Source of the DNA: Symbiodinium microadriaticum
Lineage: Eukaryota; Sar; Dinophyceae; Suessiales; Symbiodiniaceae
Direction: 5' to 3'
Length of the DNA stretch: 64,000 nt
NCBI GenBank assembly: GCA_001939145.1
Contig: LSRX01001557.1
Location: 48,469-112,468 of the forward strand
In this document: piece after piece, positions 55,501 to 64,000 of the stretch
How positions within the stretch are numbered: position 1 is the stretch's first letter
Layout: every line of letters starts with the position of its first letter
Translations under genes and position numbers: made by a program
The notes under the pieces: model-generated
Seen by the model: only the letters and a program-made list of their open reading frames with translations
Database searches by the model: none
What the model was told of the DNA's origin: nothing

Positions 55501-56241
55501 TCGTATGTCTTTCCGCACGAGTCTCCCGTTGCTGCCAAGATGGATGCTTTGGGGCTACCAAGGCGGGGAATGCCGATCACTCGGCTCGTAAGCGATCGGC
55601 GCTCGGAATGAGTCTCGTTGAAGGTGGTTTATGGACCTTGCCAAGCCGGTGCGGACACCCGTTCAGGCTTGACCTGAAAGCACTTACTCTTGGTGGTAAC
55701 CTGGCTTGCTTGATGCGAAGGAGCGTGCACAGCCGATCGCCCGGACAAAGAGTTTGACACGCCCTCCGGAGGTGTGGATCACAGTTGCTTGATGGTTACC
55801 AGAACTAAGTACAAGAATGCCGCCAGAAACAGTGACACATGGAATGAAAGAACGAGGTCAAAAAGACGCGAAAGACCAGTTTCATGAACGCCTCTCACGC
55901 GAGGACGGGCCCCACAGTGTTTTGGTCAAATGGTGGCACAGTGTGGAACACTTGTGCTGGAAGTGACAACGAGCACGCTCGTCTCCTTCGACAGATGGCA
56001 TGTGCTCAGATGCGTGGCAGCATCGATTTCTGCGCTTTCTAGGTTCTTCTTTGGACCAGTTCCTTGGTTCCGTGGATGTGATCAACACCGTGCCCGAATA
56101 AATGCTGCGAGTTTTTCCTGAAGATATGGGCGAGACGACTTCATAAATGTCAGCACGCTTGTGGTTCTTTGGTGTCATCGGCTCCTGGAGTCCTTGAGAA
56201 AAATGCGAGAGCCCTCAGAGGTGCGAATTTCTACAGTGTGA
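52586..56241. other. No gene recognised
   Basis: ORFs up to 189 codons (54573-55142, minus strand) and 127 codons (54550-54933, plus strand) overlap each other and carry no family motif. They may be chance frames or diverged repeats. AT content is moderate. Confidence 0.4.
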
Positions 56242-57368
56242 ATGGCACCTTCAGTGTTCAGCCAGCCAATCAGGGTACACCATGATACTTTCGACCATGC
56301 TATTCACACTGCCTACCGGACCCTCCATTCGTCATATTCGTCGAGAGACTCGCCAACCTGTCCTCACCTTGGCGGATCACAGCCGGAACGACGGGGCAAA
56401 CCTTCGCGCTCGGTACCAACTTCCCCCACTATTCCGAGCTCGGCACCCAAGTTCGGCAGCGCCCCAGCACACCGTACAGCCATGGCGACGGGGGGGTGCT
56501 GGTGGGACCGGAAGCTCAGTCGTGCAGATTGGCACAACTTTGGACTCGTTGTGAAACGAACTGGAACCCGCCTCCCACGTACCAGAGGTCTCAAAGGCTC
56601 CACCTGCGGCATTGACCGCTACGGCAACTCCCAGTACGGCCCGCTCGGTTATTTCAACATGAACCACAACCATAAGCCAATGCTCGAAAGGCACGACCAG
56701 CGACCGCGGCTCGCCCCGACTGAGCGCTCAATGTGGGTGAACCGCGATGCTGACATAAGCGCGCTTGGATTGCCACGTTCCGGCTACGACAGGAACGACT
56801 TTCACGGTTCATCTCCTTTGACCTCCTTGCCTATGCTTGATTGCTCGTCAGCAGCACAGAATTACATGTGCGCTGATCTCGACGACTTGTATGTTTGCGC
56901 GATGGCTGCACATGGCTTCCCCTGCCCCCCGCCCCCCCGCAGACTTCGATGCAAACTCCGATGATGTAAAGGCGGCAGCAGGGTGTGGACCGAAGTTCCC
57001 TCGTTGCCTCGGCAGGCGCTATCAGGCGCCATCCTCACATAAATCCTCACCACCGCGAGCTCCCGCTTCAGACCAAGACAGGGAGGAAGACTCCGATTGG
57101 TGTAGGAGACACCAAAAGTCCGGTCAAACCCCGTGCTCTGCCTGCGCTCATCCACAATCATCCGCCCACCTTCAAAATTATCCACGGCGTCGACCGGCAT
57201 GACCGGCGGAGGGTTGTTCTCACCACGGACCACATGGGCCCAAACACACATATATCACATGTCATGGTTGCACACGCAGTGGTGAGGAAGCCCTGTATCA
57301 GACTCGACTACGATGTGGACATGCAGGTGGGGGACATGTGCCCATCAAGGGTCCGTAATCGCCCTTAA
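56242..57368 (+). pseudogene. Unidentified ORF pair, possibly a decayed mobile-element protein
   Basis: A 240-codon frame (56242-56964) with Trp, His, Asn and Arg-rich blocks (WWDRKLSRADWHNFGLVV) is followed in a different frame by 56985-57368 (TFKIIHGVDRHDRRRVVL, DYDVDMQVGDMCPSRVRN). The second part is the more protein-like and may continue the first after a frameshift. No known domain is evident. Confidence 0.3.
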
Positions 57369-57554
57369 AAGTTGACCAGCAAGCGACCAATTTCCTGCGG
57401 TGCTCGAAACCTGTCCGCAGCCGCTGCGGCAGGGGCAGGCGACACCTTGTCAACGGTCCTCCTCCATAGCCCCGATGCACCTCAGCAGCACCGCACTATC
57501 CCTCTGTTGAAGAAGTCCTCTATTGCACGGCTTGTGGGCTTGCAAGCTCACAGG

Positions 57555-57574
57555 TCTCCGCATTTTGGGTCAAA
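57555..57574 (+). other. Weak SL-like sequence
   Basis: TCCGCATTTTGGGTCAAA matches about 12 of the last 15 SL bases. It shares the GGGTCAA variant with the relic at 1399-1420. It could be chance. Confidence 0.25.
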
Positions 57575-59900
57575 CCTTCTCAAAAGGGCTAAAACCATTT
57601 CGAGCCGGGCCCGGACGACTGGGGTGCTTCCTCTTTCCTGCCGCACCCTCTCTCTGGCTGGCATAGCTTGGACAACTGCCAGCCGCGACCGGGGTCCCAT
57701 GAAGTTTAAGGTCTAGGCTAGGGTGATGGGAGGACGCAGGACGCAACCGCCGATAGGAGTCGGTCCGTCGAGGCATTCCGACGTTCCGATGCATTCTGTA
57801 CGTGTGGACAGCACCGGACGTCAAGTTCGGAACATCGCAGACGCGCCAGGAGAGGCACGCATCCAAGGATACTATGTTCGCGGTCAGCGTTGTCCGTTTC
57901 TATAATCATGTCGACCGCAGTGCACCAGATTTTCGCAGCAAGTGTTGCAGGACACCAAGTGCAAGCTTGGTGGGAGCCTCGCCAAAGGCAGATGGCGCCG
58001 CGAATCTAGGTCAGAGCATATTCAGCGGCAGTGTTCAACAGGCAGGAGCCTCCACCACCATGACAATTCTGTCACGCACCCCCATCTTTGCACTCGGGCA
58101 TATGCTCCGTGCTTCAGGTGCTGGAAGAGTTGGCGAATGCAGCTTGAGACCATCCTACTTGTGTGTGCGTGGAGATCGAGCTCGCGTCAGTCATCGTCAG
58201 TCCATGTTACGAACGCTTGATGACGTTGCTAGATTGTTCGAGAGGCAGTCGCAGCAAGCAGTGCTGCATGTATTGATTGAGATAAGCCTGGAAGATGGCT
58301 TCATGGACATGTTACACTTTGGGATGCATGCGTAGTTGGTCCATCACGTGTTTGTGCAAGTTGCCTCCGTTTATGCCTTTCGGACCAAGTTACGCACGAG
58401 CGCACAGAGCACAAAGCCTGAGCCTCGTGTGTAACATTCGGAAGACGTTCCAATCCACATACTGATTGAAGCAGTCTTATCGTGTGGAGTCTTGAAAAAC
58501 AGTAAGCTCAAGCCCGCGACCCCAATCGACAGGGATGGTAGCAAGTTCAACGCATTGGCATTCGAATTCAAAAGTAACCTATCAAAGTTTAACCGCCTCG
58601 GAAATTAAGAAGGCTCCTTGTGTGCTACATAGTCTTGTACAGAAGCCTGCAAAACAGAAGGTGTCTAAGGAGCATTTGTGTGCATTGGCCCCTCCGAGCT
58701 TTTCGTGAAGCAGGGCCTCAGGCACTTCCGGGTCGCATGCTGTGGTGGGGCTGTTTCCAGCAAGTAATCGTACTGCTGAACAGGGAATATTAAATCAATT
58801 ACATGCCGGAGTTGCGAGAATCCCGGGTAATAATCGAGGGTTTCTATACGATCGACATAGTGAATTTCATTTGCACGAAACAGTGGGTGGGATGAGTAAA
58901 ATGAAGGAAATGCACAGAGACCGCCAAGGCCCATTCAATGTTGGTGGGTCTGAGTCGAGAGTTCGGCTGAGCTCACGGTTGTTCGCGAAGGAGGCTTGGC
59001 CAAAGCCTTGGTGAGCTACTGTAGCTATCAGATGTGATGCTGCTGTGGCGCTCAAGCTGTCAGTTGCACGGCGGTGGAAGGTGATCTCACGACACTCTTG
59101 GGGTCCTGCGTACTTTGACAGCGGACGTGGGCCACCTTATCGATACTTTGATGCGGGAATGTTTGGAATGATTTGTTTCAGCGCCGAACGGTGTGTCTGC
59201 ACAGGTGAAGATGAATTCGACGCAGGACAGCCACGCCGAAAAACTGCCAATGACTGGAAGGCATGTGCTTTTAGAGGTTGTTAGCATGTTTTAGCATGTC
59301 ACACCAATTAACACCTGAGCTGTAAAGCAAAACATCTACCGGGAGCTGGCCCCAGCTTTCCCGCAGCTTGTTGCCGATCGCAATTCGAGGTCACCCGGTT
59401 TTGAGGAGGGGCATGGGTAATTCGCTGATCTCAGTAGGTTGTTCCGGCTACTCTCATGCGACGTGTGCATGCACATGACTTGCCAGGAGCCTGCAATGAT
59501 GTCCAAAGACCTGCTTGGCCTCTCTGACTTCATTGCAGGGCCAGAGAGAGCAGTCCTTCCAACCTTGTACATGCAGAAGGTATTCTGCCAACATGATGTT
59601 TGGATGGCAAGGAAATGCAGTGTTTTCTCTCAGTGTGCATTGCAGCTTCTCGCAGCAGCCAGGAGGGGTACGACAAGCAGCTCGCAAGTGCTGAAATGTC
59701 GGCTGTTGTTTTGCTTTGCTGAAGCTTCTCAGCCAGGTTACCACGGAGCAGGCTGCGGGGCAGCAGGCAGGGCTGTTGTTGACTTTGGTACAGATGCTGT
59801 CTTTCAACATCCTGGGCTTACCAAAACCTCAGGCCATGTGCCGTCTTCTGTCTGCTGCCTGCTTTGAGTAGCAGCAAGTCTTGCTTTTTCTCCAGGAGCA
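57575..59900. other. No gene recognised
   Basis: Short ORFs only. A 177-codon plus-strand frame (57802-58335) has no recognisable motif and is overlapped by other frames. Confidence 0.4.
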
Positions 59901-60093
59901 GATGATGCTCACGTTCTGCCAACGACTTCAGTCAGGAGCAGAGGTTCGAGGCGCCTTCCAGTGTCTTTGATTGGGGATCCCTGGACCAACACAGGCAGGG
60001 AGCTAGTTGTCCTCAGCACTTCCAAGAGTCCTGGTCCAAGACGAAGACAGTGTGTAGTATAGACCACCTCCAGACCGCACTCAGTGTGTCAGG

Positions 60094-61240
60094 ATGGTCC
60101 GATTCCCGACTCTCTTGGCCGGCGGTGCAGCAGGCGCTACTGCTCCCACAGCACTGGGTGCGGACCTCGGGCATAGCAGCTTTGCTCAGCTCCCTGAGTC
60201 CTTTACGAAGCGTTTGGAAATCAACAAGTTTGAGTGCTTACGGGAAAACTGTCTTGAGATCTGGTGTCCAGCTGTTTGGGCACAGTGAGTAAGTACAAGA
60301 ATACAAGAAAACATGACACCAATCTCCGCCAACCACTCTCTCTCTCTCTCTCTCTCTCTAAATCCCGGCTAAATCCCCAATAGCAGCTGCGGCCAGTCGA
60401 CGTTGACATGGGGAAGCCTGCACAGGCTCTTTCAGAATCTGAGCGTCAGCGTATGAGTGCTGAGACACAGGCAGCGCTGAACGATTGGTGGAATGCGCAA
60501 AAATGTGAAATGCGCGGCCTAAGATGAACCTTTTAAACGAGCAGCTGACAATGGTTGTTTCAATGGCATTTTCGTCTGGTGAACGAAGGCCGCATCTATG
60601 TTGATCGAACAACAAGACAAAAATCCACTAAATTATTTCAACCATCCCACTACCCAAATGTGTTCAAGACTTATGCATGGTTGACACTTCGAAGATGTTC
60701 CTTGAGGAGCTCATGTGAGACACGCAGTTTAACAATGGATGGTTGGCACAAAAACGCATCCTCGGCAGATCTGGTGCGAACATACTTGCACACAGCAGAA
60801 TTGCTGAGATAAGAGACGAAGCATTTTCTGTTTTCTTCGTGACATTTCGGCATGAAGAGACTAGCTGCATAGGCAAGAGGCTTTATTGCCATCCAGCATG
60901 GCAATCGGTCAGTTTTCGAATAGATACTCATTCAGGGGATCCTGCCAAAAAGACTTGGGAACTTAATCAGACTATGCAAAGTGGCAGTGCCTGCATTGCT
61001 TGCTTTGAACCATAGCAACGGCTTGGAGACGTACCAGTTGAAAGTTCGAAGCATAACCAAGGCTTGCAGAAGGAAGCGATCAACATCCCGACGAGCGAGG
61101 GACGTACTTTGGGTCGTGGGTCCCAGACAGATCTATACCTTGATTTCCAAATGTTTGAGAGCAACGCACCCTTCCTCGCAGATCTGCTACGTCGGAGAAT
61201 AGCAATGAAGGGCGTAGGTGCAGTCTGTGCAGTACAGCCT
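60094..61240 (+). CDS. Exon-like blocks of an unidentified host gene
   Basis: Protein-like plus-strand blocks: about 60140-60288 (LPESFTKRLEINKFECLREN), 60405-60510 (LSESERQRMSAETQAALNDW), and 61064-61200 (EAINIPTSEGRTLGRGSQTD then LYLDFQMFESNAPFLADLLR). They sit between short intron-like stretches, one of them with a CT microsatellite. I recognise no domain, and I cannot show that the blocks belong to one gene. Confidence 0.35.
60339..60360. repeat. CT dinucleotide microsatellite
   Basis: About eleven CT units in a presumed intron. Confidence 0.9.
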
Positions 61241-61779
61241 GGGTGCTGCCACAAGAGCCGTGTTCACGCGGACTCCGAAGCGCGCGTAGCTACCACAGCT
61301 CCTGCGGTGTTCGCTATTGACTGACGGCACATCGCAGCGCCCATGAGCAACAGTTTTTGAGATTGAGAGCAGCAGAGTCCAAGGCGCTGCCCGCCAGCCT
61401 TGGGCTTCAAAAAAGCTCAATGTTGCCGGCAGAGTTTCTCGCAACTCGTATCATCACTCTGCGCACAACCACAAATCCGAGCTGGACCCCTCCTGCGCTG
61501 ATGGGAGTGAGGGTGGAGTCATTGTTATAGCGCTACAAGGGAGTGTGGCGCTGTTGGCCGGCTGCTACAGCCCAGGCCGGCACAACACCGCCACACAAGC
61601 CTTCCAGAGTAGTAATCACGCGATGCGGGTGTGGAGCACATACAGCTTTCCCGTCGGAGTGAAGCTAAGTGCGAGGACCGAGACAACACCCCACGTGCCA
61701 CACATTGCAGCAACTTGCACATTCGCAATTCCTACCACATCTGATTTGTGTGAGGCACGTGTGCCTTCCTCCATTGCCA

Positions 61780-63900
61780 GTGCAATGCCCGATCGGTTTG
61801 CAAGATGTTGCTTGCAATCGCACAGCATGAGACGCTCTCTGTTGCAATGCTCTGGCTGGCTTGGCCCTGCTTTCGTTTCCAGCCTGCGATGGTCGCAGCA
61901 GCTTCTTCAGTGGCACATGCAGCAACGTGCTTTCGGAGTCAGCTTTGTGCCTGAAGATGTTTTGCATAGCTCATCGACTGGGCCTAGGCTTAACCAACCC
62001 ATGTGCCATGCTCGCACTAGGAGGTTTCGTCAGAGGCCCATCATTTGTCGCACTTAGAGTCTTTGCCATATGTGAACAGGACTTATGCCAGCATCCTTTG
62101 CAAGAGCAGCCCCGATCCGAAATGCAAAATGCTGGAGACAGTTGCTTAGCAACGGATGCGCAATCTCACAAAAAACTCTCTACTGTCGCTTCGATAATAT
62201 TTCCACCATGCATTCGATAGGCGCACCTTCAGCAGCTCCGAGTGCATCGTTGCTGCCCGTGAGCTCGCAATACTTTCCGAGATTGGTTTGTGCCAGAACA
62301 GGACACTTGCAGCCCGATGATGCGCTCTGACCATCCATTTGCCTTAAGTACTCGTGCTGAGTGTACCCATCACGCCTCCATCATTGATCGCACGCGATTT
62401 CCATGCCGCGTGCGGGCCAACGCTATCATCCCTTGCCGGCACAGCCCCTCGACATGCAAGATACTGTGCTCCGATGTCCAGCACAAGACGCTGCACGTTG
62501 CAAAGCTCGATGTCTATGGACACCGTCGTCCCCGTTCGAGCCATGTGTGGGGATGCCGGACAGCTTGCTTTCTGCAGGACTTGGGTCGATTTTCCTTGAT
62601 GCACTTATCACATGGCATAGATCGTTTCCGACAAGGCCTGTGGCAGGACGGACAAGCAACTCTCAAGTGAGGAGCATATGACACTGAATGACGATGTTGC
62701 CCCGTGATGTGCTCCTACCTGTGGCTCGGCCCCCACCTCCCAGCATCTCCCAACTCAGTGGCACCATACAGTGTTGCAGATCGCTGCTGGGCAAGTGCGG
62801 CATGGTAGATTCATCAGACCTGATGGCGTGACGCTTGCTTTCAATGCACCCTTTAGACTGTACTTGGCGCCGGCAGAGGACGACGCTCCCGTTTCGGAGC
62901 GCTTCCTAAAGCCTGGTTGCAGCGTTTATAGCACCCTACGCAAGGCGCATCCCGCATCTGTGCAAGGCATTCCGAGATGGTTGTCTGTGTCACAAAACGT
63001 TGACATTGTATGTGCAGCTCAGCGATTGGCCTTGACAATCCGTTTGCCGTACTCGTGGTGGGTGTGCTCCTCACAGCTGTGCCATCCGTCACATGTGATT
63101 TGAGTGCAGCACGCGTGCCTACATCCTGTGCCATTGCAAAGCCCGAACGAGGTGCAAGATGTTGCTTGCAATCGCACAGTATGGGACCCTCCATGTTGCA
63201 ATGGTCTCGCTCTCGGCTTGGCGCTGCCTGTGTCGTAGCAGCTTCTTCAGCGGCACATGCAGCAAAGGTGCTTTCGGAGTCGGCTCGTGCCCAGCTCATC
63301 GACTGCTAGTAGCCTTAACCTACCCATGCGCCATGCTCGTGTTAAGAGGTTTCGCCAGAGCCCATCATTTGTCGTGCGGATTTGCAAACCGTCGACGGGA
63401 CTGATGCCTGCATCCTTGGCAAGAGCAGTCCCAACCCGAGATGCAAAATGTTGGAGGCAGTTGCTTGGCAACCAGTGCGGGATGCGCCATGTTGCAGTGC
63501 TCTGGCTGGCTTGGCCTTGCTTTGTTTCTCAGCCTTCGATGGTCGCAGCTTCTTCAGCAGCACATGCAGCACCTGCCGCGTTGCTGCAAACTGCTTCTCG
63601 ATGCTTTCCAAGATGGCTCCGCGAACGAGCGGGCTATGCGCAGCTGATCGATTAGCGTAGCCAGCCCAGCTACCCGGCTCCATCTACCAGGCTCTCGGGA
63701 GGTGGCATAGCAGCCTATCATTTCCATGCCACGCCCATCTCCTTGCTTGATTTGTTTGCCAGCGAGAAACCCACACGAGATGCAAGACGTTGCACGCAGT
63801 GCTCCGGCAATGGAGGCTCCATTTTGCACTGCTCTCGCTGGCATGCCACACATCCTGGCCTTCGATTGTCGCAGGTGGTCGCAATTTCCTTCAGCCTCAC
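61780..63900. repeat. Diverged nested repeat array at the right end
   Basis: The block 61795-62165 recurs at 63140-63475 with the same internal landmarks: GCAAGATGTTGCTTGCAATC, CAGCTTCTTCAG(T/C)GGCACATG, GCTTTCGGAGTC, CATGCTCG and TGGAGGCAGTTGCTT-like. Sub-blocks (CTCTGGCTGGCTTGGCC, TTCGATGGTCGCAG) recur again near 63500-63560 and 63770-63880. ORFs inside are co-amplified by the repeat and not supported as genes. The array runs to the window edge. Confidence 0.7.
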
Positions 63901-64000
63901 CCAGTCACCGCTCGAGAGGCCGATTACATCCACAAAACACCTTCATTTGGGATGGAAGAAGTCTGCACCGGCAACGCTTGCTAACTTGCTCTACAGCAGC

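Noticed and set aside
1..64000. CRISPR array, rRNA or bacterial operon features
   Set aside because: No direct repeats with regular spacers, no rRNA-like stretch and no Shine-Dalgarno-spaced operons; the window is eukaryotic in character.

Overview
The window looks like nuclear DNA of a dinoflagellate, most likely a symbiodiniacean. The reasons are: several near matches to the dinoflagellate trans-spliced leader (SL); protein exons interrupted by many short introns that begin GC and end AG; few long ORFs apart from retroelement ones; and retrotransposons with a cytosine-methyltransferase-like domain between gag and reverse transcriptase, a combination reported for Symbiodiniaceae.

Layout. 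1-1300: no gene recognised. 1300-9085: a decayed tyrosine-recombinase-type retroelement (element 1: recombinase, gag with CCCH finger, methyltransferase-like domain, RT, RNase H) with an SL-like sequence at its left edge. 9.1-11.1 kb: nothing recognised. 11.15-17.8 kb: scattered plus-strand exons of an unidentified charged, helical protein. 18.55-27.31 kb: a recognisable poly(A)-binding protein gene (four RRMs, Gly/Pro/Met-rich linker, C-terminal MLLE) split into many exons. 27.45 kb: an orphan exon with the SAC phosphoinositide-phosphatase P-loop. 28.55-34.46 kb: a decayed Ty1/copia-like element with recognisable LTR remnants and its own methyltransferase-like domain. 34.5-41 kb: exon-like scraps and simple repeats. 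41.3-46.54 kb: element 2, the best preserved retroelement (gag, CCCH finger, methyltransferase-like domain, RT, RNase H), ending in a 187-188-187 bp direct-repeat structure. 46.54-49.3 kb: a different insert with a zinc-finger ORF, a low-complexity ORF and a minus-strand LINE RT fragment. 49.3-49.6 kb: diverged copies of the element-2 terminal blocks. 49.6-60 kb: repeats and decayed ORFs. 60-61.2 kb: exon-like pieces. 61.8-63.9 kb: a diverged nested repeat array.

The most unusual material is in the terminal blocks of element 2. A series of short hairpins keeps the same seven-base loop (TCGAAGG) while the stems differ and stay paired. It is followed by an SL-like motif and then by a stem-loop with a compensatory base-pair change between the two block copies. 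The bodies of elements 1 and 2 are also each loaded with a different tetranucleotide (GATC in element 1, GCTA in element 2), and both encode methyltransferase-like domains. Whether these words are modification sites, RNA signals or mutational by-products cannot be decided from the sequence alone.
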